Shown: positions 10,861-22,990 of the stretch, piece by piece
Position numbering within the stretch: the stretch's first letter is position 1
Layout of the letters: every line of letters starts with the position of its first letter
Source of the DNA: Chalara sp. BL73
Lineage: Eukaryota; Ascomycota; Leotiomycetes; Helotiales
NCBI GenBank assembly: GCA_918026815.1
Contig: CAKJVC010000068.1
Coordinates: 992,001-1,056,000, forward strand
Reading direction: 5' to 3'
DNA: 64,000 nucleotides
Program-made: the position numbers and the translations under genes
The notes under the pieces: model-generated
What the model saw: only the letters and a program-made list of their open reading frames with translations
Told to the model about the DNA's origin: nothing
Database searches by the model: none

Positions 10861-11943
10861 ATGTCCACAGTTTATGCACTAGGGTCGAATGGCTCTGGCC
10901 AGCTTGGAATTGGACATAAAGAAGATGTCTCAGTTCCGAAGCCAGTGCTATTCAAAGCCTCAAATGTTGATCCAATCACTCAGGTGAAAGCAGGAGGCAA
11001 CCATTCGCTTTTACTTTCATCAAAAACGTTATTCTATGCTGGCGATACACACACAGGAGCATGTGGCATACTATCCGACTCACAAGATACCGAAAGCCAC
11101 TTTCAGGAAATATTCTTGGCTTTAGATACTTCAGTCAGGCCAGAAGTTGCACTCTTTGCGGCTACTTGGGAGGCATCTATAATCGTACTACAAGATAATA
11201 ATAAGAAGGCGACTAAAGTCTACACTTTCGGTACCGGGTCCAAAGGAGAGCTTGGCCTTGGGTCATTCTTATTTCGTTCCTCAAAGGCTCAGTTGATTGA
11301 GAATTTTCCTCCACAGGGTCTAGAAGTCGTTGATCTTGGAGCATCAGTGAGTCACGTAGTAGCAGTTCTGAGCAACGGAGACGTTTATGGATGGGGCAAT
11401 GGCCGGAAAGGTCAACTGGGGCAGCCCGAGAGCATTCTTCACTCTCCTCGGAAAATATCTGGTGTAAACTTCAAGGTGAATCGAGCCGTATGTGGTAGAG
11501 AATTTACCTATCTTATAGGAGATGCCGAGCAAGGTCAACACCTCGTCTTAGGCTCTGACAAATGGAATGTCAGATCTGAGGCGCCTGTTGACGTGCGCGG
11601 ATGGAAAGATGTTGGTGCAACATGGGGGAGCATATTCGTTTTGCGGAACGATGGTAAACTACTGTCTTGGGGTAGAGACGACCATGGCCAACTTGCTCCA
11701 CCAGGACTACCATTTCTCACAAAAATCAGCATCGGGAGTGAACATGCATTGGGACTAACGGAGGCCAGAGATGTTTTGGCGTGGGGTTGGGGTGAACATG
11801 GAAATTGTGGACCAAACACGACAAACGGAGATGTCAAGAAAACGTGGAACGTAGTTGCATCTTCGAAATATCTGCCTCCAGGATGCCAAATCTCAAGTAT
11901 TGGGGCTGGATGCGCCACAACCTGGATTTGCATCTCCAGCTGA
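10861..11943 (+). CDS. RCC1-repeat protein, Ats1/Kti13-like
   Basis: Single exon, 360 aa. Seven-bladed RCC1-type propeller made of repeats such as VYALGSNGSGQLGIGH (residues 4-19), TFGTGSKGELGLGS (about 122-136), VYGWGNGRKGQLGQ (about 175-188), LLSWGRDDHGQLAPP (about 268-282) and VLAWGWGEHGNCGP near the C-terminus. The small size and a single propeller with no extra domains fit yeast Ats1/Kti13 (333 aa). That protein partners Kti11/Dph3 in diphthamide synthesis and Elongator-dependent tRNA wobble modification. A generic RCC1-family protein remains possible. The start is the first ATG and directly opens the first repeat. It is tail-to-tail with rad9. Confidence 0.85.
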   Translation: MSTVYALGSNGSGQLGIGHKEDVSVPKPVLFKASNVDPITQVKAGGNHSLLLSSKTLFYAGDTHTGACGILSDSQDTESHFQEIFLALDTSVRPEVALFAATWEASIIVLQDNNKKATKVYTFGTGSKGELGLGSFLFRSSKAQLIENFPPQGLEVVDLGASVSHVVAVLSNGDVYGWGNGRKGQLGQPESILHSPRKISGVNFKVNRAVCGREFTYLIGDAEQGQHLVLGSDKWNVRSEAPVDVRGWKDVGATWGSIFVLRNDGKLLSWGRDDHGQLAPPGLPFLTKISIGSEHALGLTEARDVLAWGWGEHGNCGPNTTNGDVKKTWNVVASSKYLPPGCQISSIGAGCATTWICISS

Positions 11944-12135
11944 TAGAGTGGCTTGCAATGCCCAGGTACATAAAGCGACAATCTCGTCATGTTTCTCATT
12001 TGCCATGTCTTCATGTCTTCAGAGACACTAAGTGAATGGAGGAAATCATCCACTGCACAGATGGTCGCACCTGGTACAAACATCTTCAGCCTTATTTTAT
12101 CCTGGCTAGCCCAAGCAATTGACAAGAAGGGCGTC

Positions 12136-13805
12136 TCAATCGAACATGCCGTGAACCTAAAAGAATTAGATCTATGAACGTTATGGTAGCCTTTTAGCAC
12201 ACCTGTGAAAGTCGCTGAGTAGGCGCGAGACGCTGAGTTGGTGGCATCTGAGCATCTGCCTCTTGCTGGGCAGACAACCCGCCACCGGAGACCTTTTTAT
12301 GATTTTGAGATTCGGTACTCTGTAGGCGTTGACCAGAGTTTACTTTTTCTATGCTCTTGAAGTCTATGTCAGCATGTAGAGTCAACTGAACAAACTCACT
12401 TACATTGTTATCCCAAAGAAGCATTTCATCCTCCTCTTCGTCATAATTAACTGGATCCCATCTTTGGTCATCGTCGCCTGCAGGTAGGAAGAGAGCGTCG
12501 GGTGGAATACTAGGTTGTGGTGGCGGGGGCGATGGTCTCGAGGCTTTCGCCTTACTTGCTTCTCGGCTGATCGAAGGAGCTGCACTGTTTGGGGGAGGCG
12601 GCATGGGTGAGGCAGCGGAACGCTTCGAGCTTGGTGTTGCCTCCAATGGCTGTCTTGGTGCTGGTCGCTTAGAGCTTGCCCGAGATGCGTTAAGAACTGG
12701 CGTTGCTGACGCACCACGAGCTTCACCAGTGGTCATGAGGATGAACTCTGTTCGCATACCGTCATCACTGTAAGTCAGTTGCATGGGACTAGAAGGGTGA
12801 GAGTAAAACGCCTTGACAGTTGTATTCGTCAGGCCAGCATGAGCGATGATTGACTTGAAATCCTTAACACTGACGACGATATGGAGTCTTTCCTCAACTG
12901 TAAAGTCACTGAACTCTAAGGTGTCAATGGCAATCGTTGTATGCAGAGGTTGTTTCAAGATCTCTGCCATGTAGGTTAGCATTTATTTATAATATGCCTC
13001 GATTGATCAGCGTACCATTTCCAGACATGACCTTTTCGGTATAACTGGTTAAACTTACACGGCCATCTTCGGAGTAAATGTCAAGCTGCTCCGTTCCAGG
13101 TCCAAAATGCTCAACAAATTCACGTAGTGCCTTGGACGAAATTGACCAATAGTTATTTGCACTCTCCTTAACAAATAAAGCGTGCATGGGTGACACTGAT
13201 TCGAAGGTCAATCGGTAGGTCTTGAGAACTCCTTTGGTGAATTAGTTGCAAGCTAGGCGTCTCAATCTTGCTAGAAACTCACCATGTCTGCACAAAATCT
13301 TCACAATAAATCGGCTTCCAGCCCTCCCTTCTCCATCTTGGACTGATACATCACATCTTTCTACGGCGATGTCCTTCTCTCTCATAGGATCAACAATTCG
13401 ACCCTTGAATACTGAAAGAAGAGCCTGGTCATTAATCAGCCCGTGGATTACAACATAACATCGGGCACCTCTCCTGCATGTTACTTGCCTTGTTGTATAT
13501 CTTACAGTTGAACTTGTCCTTGGATGCATTGCCTTGAGATCCCTTGTACTGATACTTGGCGAAGAATTTATTCCCCACCAGAGTGAAAGATGCGTAAGCG
13601 GATTTCGATGAATTGAGAGCTGTTAACACAAGCTGAAACGGTTAATCGTTGGCTATGTACAGTTAAATTATCTCGAGAATGTTAGGATTACCTTGTCGTG
13701 AACTGCTTCGATACATACGGCTTCGCTAAACTTGCCGAGGCAAACCAGAGCATCATGGAATTTACCCAAATTTTCGGGATTGAGGGTAAAATTCAAGATG
13801 GCCAT
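12136..13805 (-). CDS. rad9: DNA damage checkpoint clamp subunit Rad9
   Basis: Rad9 is the PCNA-like subunit of the 9-1-1 clamp (Rad9-Rad1-Hus1) loaded at damaged DNA to activate ATR signalling. Six exons: 13805-13692, 13632-13489, 13424-13283, 13231-13016, 12963-12203 and 12156-12136, giving 465 aa. The N-terminal ~270 residues form the clamp fold: NFTLNPENLGKFHDAL at the start, ALLSVFKGRIVDP, and a second half with TFESVSPMHALFVKES. A Ser/Pro-rich disordered tail follows and ends with TQRLSQVHGMFD, a typical fungal Rad9 terminus made by the 21-nt last exon. Intron 2 uses a GC donor (GCAAGT). A possible extra 48-bp intron near 12402 cannot be decided by eye. Confidence 0.93.
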
Positions 13806-14222
13806 GATTCGCTGGTCTTCACTCGTCAACGTGATTGTTCATCCTCGAGTTGAGAGCAATGATGATGTCAATCACGTGATCACGTGCTGGCGCGTTTACG
13901 CTAGCCCCGCGTCATGGTGGGGGCACATCAGCTTTAATAGAGCTAGGCGTCCTTGATCTAACTATCTCTTCTCCATCTCAACCATCTTGAACGTATCCAA
14001 TACTTCTTGATGCATGCGAAGATTTGCCAACCACTCCAGTGAATGTGCCATCGATTTACGAACAAGCCAGACCCTATTTAGAGAATACCTCTAAACAAAT
14101 ATTCTTTGAAGGGCGGCATTACGTAGCATCAATCAAATATCTACCTAAATCCGTGGAGGATCGAACCTTTCCAGCCAACGAGACTAAATGCAAAGCCAAA
14201 TCACCGAGAATAGGTATACAAA
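13806..14222. promoter_or_regulatory. Divergent promoter rad9/LRR gene with paired CACGTG boxes
   Basis: 417 bp between the two start codons. Two CACGTG boxes lie 8 bp apart at 13873-13878 and 13881-13886, about 70 bp upstream of the rad9 ATG. Function is inferred from position only. Confidence 0.5.
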
Positions 14223-16238
14223 ATGACTCTTTCTCCATTGCCAGCAGACGTTATTCTGTTAATTTGTGAAGAGCTTGGGAACTCGCAGAGTTTTGGAACC
14301 CTTTTAAATTGTGCATTGGCCAGCAAACATTTAGCCCGACCGGCTCTATTATTTATGTACCAGTAGGTATTCTGTGTGGCATTTTATACTTGAATAGTGC
14401 CTCATCACGTACAGGAACCACCATCAGTCTAGCTTCTTTAGCGGAGATGATGATACAAAACTTTCCCTCGCTCCTCGACTCAGCATGGAAGTCCGAGAAT
14501 CTCTAGCGAAGGAGACCTCTCGTAAATGGGCTCTTTTATGGAAGTCAATCATACGAAGTAGTCTGGATAATTCCCCTACTGCGTACCCATACTGTCTTTA
14601 CATATGCTCTCTCGACCTGGCCAATCTCGACCTTCTGCTCGACGATTTCTACTTCCAAATTGGTGTACAAGATTCGTTCTTCAATGATGACATGGCTCAG
14701 TTCCTCGAAGTACAAGATACGCCTAAGGAGATAAGAACCAGAGCGGGAAAAATACAGCCAAGACGTTTGGAAGTTAAGAAGATCATTGATTTAGTAGGAG
14801 AGTCAATAACTCGTGAGTACAATCGCTCTCATTTTTAGTTTCATTCTGTACGTCTGAGCCCCTGGAATAAAGCGCGTTGAGTACTATTATTCTTCAATTA
14901 TTCTGAAGGATGACAGACTCTAACGAAATCATCACCTGATTTCTTTCGTGAGTGAATCTTCTACTAATTAGCGCTGTGACAAAGCCGACCAACGGTCAGG
15001 CTCTACAATATGTCCTATAGCATAAGCTTTATAGAAGTGCTAACGATACATTTCTAGGTTTCATTAGTGACTCAGCAGAGCGTAGTCATGCTACAGCTGC
15101 GCTTGAAGAAATATTAGGACCTCTAAACCAAGTCTCACTCCCAATATGGACCAGTCGACTGTCTCGACTCAGAAGTATGAATTTATACGATGCAAATGTT
15201 TTGAACGAGAACCTTGCCATTGCTATAAACAATAATTGTCCTCATTTTGATGATTTAACGTTCTTCAGTTTCGGTCTAAACGACCCTGAATCTGGTATGG
15301 CGAGCTTCTTCTCTACTCTTAAAGCAAATACTATCAAGTCCTTTAATGCACTAAATGCCCAAAGAGTTGGAGCTGAAACATCGCTATCCTTGAATAATCA
15401 CTCATATTCTCTAAAAACCTCGAAGCTGGACGGTCTGGTCAACGATGCTGTCAGGAATCTTTCTCTACTCCAAGGATGTGTCAATCTCGAAGTCTTGGAG
15501 ATCACAGGGGATGGCAGTGGTCTCGACCTAGAAGAAACAGAAAACGACGTCTTTCTAGAGATAATTGACTGGCTGGGCAAGTGTACACAACTTCGAGAAC
15601 TTCGCTTCCGGAAATTTATGAGCGCGCTTGCAATACTCAACCAGCTCTGTTTACGCGAAAACCTCCATCTTCGCCAGCTTGAGGTTAGGAACTACTGTTT
15701 TCCGGCTGCACGGGAGTTTCATCAAGTTCTCTCGAACCAAAAATCTCTGGATTCGCTTGTTTTGCGTGCCGAAGATGCGGATGATTCGACAAGAGACGAC
15801 ATCGAAATTCTCTTATATTCTATAAGCCAGCTTACTAATCTGAAAGAGTTGGATTTATCGGAAACATCAGAATTGTTCAATAGCAGCCATATCAAGCAAA
15901 TCGCTGCAAGTCTTCCAAAGCTTGAGGAACTGTTCATTGGTGGCTATGATGCAAGAGACACGATTTGGCCATCTTTTGCAGGACTTAAATATCTCCGAGC
16001 TCTCAACATCCACGCTCTCTCATCTTTCACCTGCAACGGCATTCTCAATTATATCTCACAACTTCAACCAACAAACCAGGGTCTTGGTTTATGGGTATCA
16101 AGCCAGAGAGAAGAGTACGATCTGACCGATGAAGAGAAGACTATGATCAGGGAGAGCATATATAAGAAAGCAGGTGGTAGATTCGACTTCTTGTTATATA
16201 GGGAGCATGACTCGGACCTAGAGCTATATTCTGATTGA
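14223..16238 (+). CDS. LRR protein with F-box-like N-terminus
   Basis: Three exons, 14223-14362, 14415-14812 and 15058-16238, give 572 aa. The N-terminus MTLSPLPADVILLICEEL followed by GTLLNCALASKHLARPALL resembles a fungal F-box (LPxDVxxxIxxxL, then a leucine-rich helix). The C-terminal ~350 residues carry irregular leucine-rich repeats such as LTNLKELDLSETSEL and LPKLEELFIGG. This layout suggests a substrate receptor of an SCF ubiquitin ligase, or one of the many fungal F-box/LRR proteins of unknown role. Intron 2 is long for this region (245 bp) and may hide another small exon. The start ATG opens directly into the F-box-like stretch. Confidence 0.7.
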
Positions 16239-16793
16239 TGATTGGATCCTTGATGTCGAGGATATGTTGTGTCGACAAGACTTATTTGATACGAAATGAA
16301 TGAAATGTTGACTGCATGTACGAATATAGAGATGGCGGGTATAGAGAGATTGTCTGAAAACTTTCACAAACGCGAAATTGTATATGTAACGTGAACCTGA
16401 AAGGACTCCCGTCTTCTGGATATGCTTTTATCTTTCAAAGGATCATATGCTTCTAACTTGGGTCGCCAAGAGAATTACAATACAAGAATTTTCTATGCCA
16501 CGTTAATATTCATCTCAGGTCATTTGATACTGGTAGAATTCTGGCCTTAACCCTGTTTCCAAGCCATTTTTGCGCTGAATACTGTTTTGCTTTATTCATC
16601 TCGGTAGATTTCCCAGAAAAGAATAAATTTATACGAAGATTCAGTTTCGAAGACCCATGTCTCATCTTTCTTCCTAACATATCAGTTCTGTGCAACACAT
16701 GTGAGGAACTTTATGCTCCAGTCTGTATAATACTCTTCTCGAAACAGCGGAAGGTACTGTAAGGCAGAGAGGTATTCTTTGATTTCTCCAAAG
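16239..16793. other. Convergent intergenic region
   Basis: Lies between the LRR gene (+) and the GGQ-factor gene (-). AT-rich, no supported gene. Contains the two 3' ends. Confidence 0.5.
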
Positions 16794-17351
16794 TTATTCT
16801 TTCTTGTGCGGGTCTCTTGGCTCCTCAGCCGGATCTTGATCCCTCCTAGATTTCGACTCTTCCAACATACGATACTTTCTCCTACTCTTCTTCACCGCAC
16901 TAGATTTCTTCTTCCTCTTCGTCTCCCCAACCACCGCAGCCCTGCTCGCCTCCCCTTTCTCCAGCATCTCCACCCGCTCAGCTAGCATCTCCCGCGCAAT
17001 CTTTCTATTTTGCGATCGAGACCTTGTGTGTTGGACTTTAAGCACCATGCCCGTGGGTATGTGCTTGAGTTGTACAGCCGAGGCTGTCTTGTTCTACTTG
17101 CAATCAGTAACTTCTTTCCGAAGATAGAGTCGTAAAGTAATAAGTGGATGTACAATTTTCTGACCACCTGGACCGCTCCCTTTCAAGAACGTCTCTGTGA
17201 ATTCCTCCTCAGGGATGAGAGCAGGTCGGTCAGGCATCTTCTTCTTGCATGCTGAAGATGAGGCATTGAAAGTGCGCCGTGATATGGCGCATCGTGACAC
17301 AGAGTCAAGGATCGAAATCCATCTGGGGCTTGAAACAATTCCGCGTAGCAT
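16794..17351 (-). CDS. Mitochondrial class I release factor-like protein (Rso55/Pth4, MTRFR-like)
   Basis: Codon-independent peptidyl-tRNA hydrolase-type factor acting on stalled mitochondrial ribosomes. Exons 17351-17154 and 17093-16794 (60-bp intron) give 165 aa. Residues 1-35 are rich in Arg/Ser with no acid until D16, consistent with a presequence. The catalytic loop GSGPGGQKINKT, with GGQ at 62-64, spans the splice junction. The RF-1 domain continues with GMVLKVQHTRSRSQNRKIA. The C-terminus is very basic (KRKKKSSAVKKSRRKYR), the ribosome-binding tail of this family. No codon-recognition domain is present, which excludes Mrf1. The ATG at 17351 is used. Divergent from the SPT small-subunit gene, 277 bp apart. 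Confidence 0.9.
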
Positions 17352-17628
17352 TGTACATTTTCGCAGCTCCAACTGCTAGGAATCTGCTAATTTGGTGACG
17401 AGAAGAATTTGGGATGAATATAAGAAGCTGATAGGCGATAAGAGGCCCCTGTCAGGAACGGGTTGGTCGGGATTTTGGGGGTCATCATTTAAACTTCATT
17501 TCGCAACCACTTCTGCTCACAAGACAGTTTCTTTCTTTGACTCTGCATTTCCTCCATATCTTCGATATATAACGCCCTGCGATTGTTTCGAGGATTCTCT
17601 CCTGTACTCCCAACACACTCGCTCCACA

Positions 17629-18131
17629 ATGTCCATGGTCGCATCCTCCTTTCGGTGGCTACAACGGAAGAAATACCAATATGAAGTATGATATCCCTAT
17701 TCCCCAAATCCAGAACCCCTCTAACTCCATTTCCCCAGGTTACGTTCTCCCTGTACATGTTAACGCCCACCGAGAAATTCATTTTCAGTACGCCTTATCC
17801 CTGTTTTCTTTCTCCGTCCCAACTGTTCGCAGCGTTCACCCCTTTCCTCGCGCATTTGGTCGCGCCGTGCTGACTAGAAGGAATAGACTCCTTCCTCTTC
17901 CTCTTCTTCAGCATGATCATCATTGCTATGACGCTCTACCTGCCACAGCACATCGCCTTCCTGACTAACCGCGCCTGGTTCTACTACAACGGTGACGAGA
18001 ACGGGAAGACGGCCGTGCAATCTGTGCTTGAGAGCCCGACGAGCGCGATACTCGTAGAAAAGATTAAGGAGACCATGGTTAGTGGTGGAAATGTGGCAGG
18101 AAGTACGATTTCTAGGGCGAAGGAATTGTAG
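17629..18131 (+). CDS. Small subunit of serine palmitoyltransferase-like protein
   Basis: Small ER-membrane activator of serine palmitoyltransferase, the first enzyme of sphingolipid synthesis. Three exons, 17629-17685, 17739-17787 and 17887-18131, give 116 aa. The family pattern is clear: WLQRKKYQYEVTFSLYMLTPTEKFIF, then a hydrophobic helix (SFLFLFFSMIIIAMTLY) and LPQHIAFLTNRAWFYYNGDE. The core of about 70 residues is split over all three exons. The polar C-terminal tail is not conserved as far as I can tell. The second intron's acceptor at 17886 was chosen over AG at 17879 because it restores the FIFNSFLF reading. Confidence 0.88.
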
Positions 18132-18448
18132 ATGATTGAGCAAGACGTATGATATGCATGGAGATGTGCGGCATGAGTTGAAGTAAAAAATCTAGGGACA
18201 TAATGGACAGCAAGTCATGGCATACCTGTATAATGGGGGATTTGGAGTTTTTGGACCTGGGTCACAAACGATTTCAGGATGTAAAAAGATAGCAAGTAAT
18301 CACTAATATGCATATCTGACCTCGCATGCGACAGACCACAACATTTATTCACAAAAGCGAAGTACAAATATGGAGCCGGGTGTTCCAAAACCAGTGTGTA
18401 GCCTGACGACAAACAATGAGATATAACATCAAGCCTTAAATTGCTGAC
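18132..18448. other. Short convergent intergenic region
   Basis: 317 bp between the SPT small-subunit gene and mis6. No gene seen. Confidence 0.5.
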
Positions 18449-20920
18449 CTACACCATCTTCTCCCTAGCCGTCATTAGGTGCTTCATTGTATTATACATA
18501 AGCTCTCCAACACCGGTTGCGCTCTTGGTCTCCAAGTATCGCAATACCCCCAACCTATAATCCGCCCACGATATATTCAACCCGCCATCCCTCTCTAGCT
18601 GCTTCAGCGACGCCTGCGTAACAGGACCGGCGTGCCTGATATCGATACTGTCTTCCTCCCTATCTTCAATCTCCCTCAGATACGAGATAGCAAAGTGGCA
18701 TAACACTGGTGAGTATGACAATGTGAATATAGATTGTAATGATATTCCCGTGTCCAGCTTTGCTATATAGTTTGCTAAGCTGGTAGTTGTAGACTCAGGT
18801 AATAGACAACCAGTGGCATTTGGATCTGACCTGTTGAAAGCCCGACCTCGCCAGATACAATTGCATGTATCCATGAGAAAGCCGTTGAAGTGGTTCACAT
18901 GATCTTTTGGATACGTCTTCGGCTCCAAATCTGTTGGGTTGACCTTTGGTGCCATGGCAAGCTCGAAAGCACGTTTGTAGTTAGCTAGAATTGCGCAGAG
19001 TCGACTTGTGTTGCTTAGGGAGCAGGTGAAGTATAGGGTGTATACTAGTTCTGGTGGAGGAGTCGTGATTTTGGCGGCTGTTTTTAAGGAGGGCTGGGAG
19101 AATATGGCAACTGCTGCTTCATAGAAATTGAGGATGGTAGAGTGAGTTGAGATGCTTGTGGAGCATTGAATGATTGTAAGTGCGAGGTTTCCGGCATGAG
19201 TTATTAGGTCACTAATTGAAGGTTCTTCTTCGGAGGGTAGGGGAGAGCGTGCCAGAAGTGCAGCATACCATTGTAGCAATAGGCTTCTGTAGAAGTTGAG
19301 CAAAGCAAGTTTGGCCTCGAGAGTCTCATCTTCCAGTACAGCCTCCTCAAGAGCTTGAAATGTGGTCTGGTACAGATCTGACTATGTTAACATAGATTGC
19401 ACCACCATGTATAGAGTAGATTACCTTGAAATGAGCTCACAGGAGTATAACTTATAAGGTCAAGAATGACCTCACGACCTATGATACCATTCCACGAAGG
19501 TACCATTGACTGAAGATATGCTAGGCAGGCTGGAGGAAGCACCTGGCTGCTGTCAGCATTTGACATTCGTCAAGTGGAGGTCCGGCTCCTATACTTTTGT
19601 ATACCGAGTATAATCTCGAACAGAGCTGAGCATTTCTAGAATAATGCCGTCTGATCCTTGGGACTGTAGTTGATCCTCAAAGAATGCTAGAAGCCAATTG
19701 TCGATCCGTCGAAGCGTAGACTCCGAAGACTTAAGCTGGAGGAACTTCTGTAATAGGGGATCTCCGATGACAGAGACCAGCTGATTTGGTAGCTCGATCT
19801 TCTCGAGCCCGCGGACAAACTGGCTGACATCGTGAATCTCCTCCAACGTGGTTGATGCCTAGATGATCAGTTTGAGACAGCCAGAACATTGAATAACATA
19901 CCTCCTGAGCATTCGAAGTTTGTACTGGTGGTATAAGAGACGCCATATCACCCCTTCTTCTAGTTACTCGGAAAGGTTTCTGTTCAGGCAGCTGCCCGCC
20001 TTGATTACTTTCACGATATGCCTTCTGTATCTGACCAAGTTTTTCCTTCCACTCTAGATCTGGATGCTATAATGTAGGATAAGCCACATTTTTCAATGAA
20101 AGGCCGCGTGACCTACTTTAAAAACTGATGCTCTTCCCTGAGTCGTCTCGCCAACAATGACATCCGGGTAATAGTCCTTAAATACTCTCATTAAACCCAC
20201 AAGTGGCGGTTCGTTACCCGTTTGTCGAGTCAACTCCATTCTATGCCTTATTAGATCTTTGTAAGCAGAATATTTACAACACAATAACTCACAAAGCTTG
20301 TATCCGGAAAGGACGAACATGCTTGCGCCGAGTAATCAGGGACAAAATATGACAAAGTTGTGGCCTGGTAAGAGAACATCAGCTTGTATACTTCAATCTG
20401 AATAAAATAAGCATTTAGAAGGCGTACTTAATCGCTACAGTATCGAGAAGATTGAATAAAACGCCATAAAGGCGCGATAACACGAGGTTATTCTCAAGAG
20501 CATCATAAACCATGACAAGCCATTTCAGCAACGCTGCCTGAGTGGAATATGAAGGCTTTTCTCGTCCATGGCCGAGACTTGCAACCACCTTGATCACTAC
20601 AGCGTCTGCAATCTTGCTTGTAGGATAAAGATTTTTGACCAAGTTCCCGATTTCTCCTTGATTAAGCGTGTTTGGGAGCGTGATAATGTTGATAAGCCTC
20701 TCGAGATATGCGTGCTGCAGGCCATTTTGGTATGCGTTTGCGCAAACCTGTTCTATCGTGCTCGTGATCTTGATCTTTCTTTGATTCGCAGGTGTGTTTG
20801 CAGCTATCGATATGTTCAGGTAAGTGTCTCGTCGCGTTAAGAAATGTTTGGTTCTTGAAGGCATATACCTTTTTCCAAGTCTAGCAGGGAATCAATGATA
20901 TTGTCGGCGCGTCCTGCCAT
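18449..20920 (-). CDS. mis6: Centromere protein Mis6/CENP-I
   Basis: Inner-kinetochore (CCAN) protein needed for CENP-A loading in fission yeast. Eight exons: 20920-20869, 20803-20428, 20364-20293, 20246-20117, 20066-19902, 19858-19595, 19542-19425 and 19377-18449, giving 701 aa. Family-typical stretches are LPNTLNQGEIGNLVKNLYPT, ENNLVLSRLYGVLFNLLD, ILSLITRRKHVRPFRIQ, LMRVFKDYYPDVIVGE and LPPACLAYLQSMVPSWNG. All but the first carry strong Mis6/CENP-I character. The protein is alpha-helical throughout with no enzymatic motif. Exon 1 is short (MAGRADNIIDSLLDLEK) and starts at the ATG at 20920. A 2-kb gap separates it from the divergent GNAT gene. Confidence 0.92.
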
Positions 20921-22990
20921 CGTCGTCGCGTACAAAGAGATTATTCTACTTTTGAAAAAGTGACGTGGGCAAAGCTCGCGTCCACAGATGAGTCGAGGGT
21001 GGCTCTGATTTGTCAGTCCCCTGGTTGATAATTTTGTGTTACTCGAAGCACATAGTCCTTGCATGCATGATTTTAGTAGGTCACTGTTTATTGTCTTCCC
21101 TTCCTGCAACCGAGCCTCTTCTATTAGACCACCTCTCAAGCAAACAAGCAATCATAGAATTTCACGTCTCTCTCACGCAATCAAGAAGCCCAATATGTAG
21201 GTTAATCATATGCTGGTCATTCAAAACCATTCTACATCTCCATACGAACAATTTCGGGGATTCTAATCTCTCCTGAAGACGTATTCTAACCTTGCATAGC
21301 TCGAATTCAGGACCTTGGATGCCTACCCCGATTGTTCTGACCCGGAGCAATTGTTCTTGCAGGTTTGTGGGCGAACTCGATCGCACGATGTTACTGCTGC
21401 CCAAACCTGGTGATCAATCTCTATGGGAAATACCCAGGTGGATGATAGAGAACGCCACCAATTATGTGTCTATGACTTCGGGTTAAAGAAGACCACCTCA
21501 TGATCAAAAGACACGATGAAAGAACTTTCATGAAGGGTTTTATAAATGCCGAGTCAATTGAAGGCCCCAGCCGACGAGGACGAGTCATAACGGGAATACA
21601 AGTGCATTCTCGTGCGATTATGTTGAGACGTTTCTTCTGTGTAACACTGGGCTGGGCCGAAAGTTTGATCAGGGTTCACGAGCCGGCCAAACTCTCAATC
21701 GTTGGGGGGGTCACATACAGTGTATGCGGGCAGCAGTGAGTGATTGCAGTAGTGTGTCGGATGCGGTCATTTCTGAGCGAGGGGTCAAGAGCACAATCAT
21801 GTCAGCCCAGAATACACTATCTTTGTTTTCTCCAGAACCTGTTTACCAGTTGGGTTTGGGCCTTTAAAATACTACGCACAGGCTCAGGCGCAAGCCTAAA
21901 GGGCTCCAAAGTACGGGCAGGCCGGGCTTGGGTACTGTAATGGGATTGGCATTTCCTGGCAGACTGAGGATGCCATTGGCTACGTCAACAATGGACCATC
22001 TCATGCTTACAAGTACAATTCCTCCGCTGTTTCAATTCGTTATGTACCCATGTATTCCCTTTCCCCTCTATATTAGCTCCTCGTTGTGCATTTCTGCGTT
22101 GTGAGCCTGTGAAAAGTGCGGTGGTGGATGCCTGTACGGAGTAGTGCTGTGCTACAGGTGCTAATCCCTTACGTAGGGTGATTTTACTGGGTCAATTTAA
22201 CGCTCAGCCGGAAACCATGGTGGCTTCGCACGAGCTACCTAGACCGCCTGGTCGCGCTCCTCAATCGCATCACTGCAATACCCTTACCGTTGCACAAAGT
22301 TTAGTCGTTTAAATCCGGTTGATGTGTAAATAATAGGGTCCACGTTTGGTCACACAGATCGTGAAACTCCTTCTCTCTTGCCACAACCCTTCTTCTCTCT
22401 TACACACAGATTTACGCCGGAAATCTTCCGAACCATCCCAAGCAGTGAACCGCACTGAATTAATAGCTTGCGAGATCTTGAACGAGGCCCAAACCTAGCA
22501 GTTTCCAAGAGAGTAGGACTTTCGGAATCCCATTCTTGCAGCCCAAATCAGCACAGCACGACTTTAGGTATCTACCTAAGCTGCATATTCAAGCGTCTGA
22601 TTCGAGAAGCGCCGCCTTAACACCCGTTTTATCCAGCAGTTCGGTCAGATCTTCCTAGTGTCAATAAATGGTAAATTTGCTAAGATTCCCCACAGTGTCC
22701 GTGAGCAATTTCAAGGAGGCTAGGAGGCTGACAAGCAACACCAAACAAAGTGCAGAATGTTGCCAGGCAGATCCTTCATCCCTCTAGGTAGCGGGTTGTA
22801 AGGTACCAGTAGATAGCGCTAAATAGTAACCCCACCGCCGGTGGCAGCTTCCCAGTGCAAGGGATAGCGTCCGCAACCCTTCCCAAACTTTAAAAGCTAG
22901 TTGAGTACCGACCTGGATGAAAAGTGTGCCTCTCCAAACAGCCTCGTTGACGCAAATTAGGTGGTACTTTCTAGGCAGTCTGCATCAGGC
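20921..22990. other. 2-kb divergent intergenic region
   Basis: Between mis6 and the GH3-GNAT gene. Open frames are short and unconvincing. I looked for the missing GH3 catalytic barrel of the downstream gene and found no trace. An exact AAACTTTAA (WOPR-box-like) lies at 22885-22893, about 100 bp before the GNAT start. Confidence 0.5.

Noticed and set aside
12361..12402. Intron in the rad9 tail (GTAAGT at 12402)
   Set aside because: The obvious acceptor (CTGACATAG, 40 bp) shifts frame into a stop. Only a 48-bp version ending CAAG keeps frame. Read-through is equally open, so not asserted.
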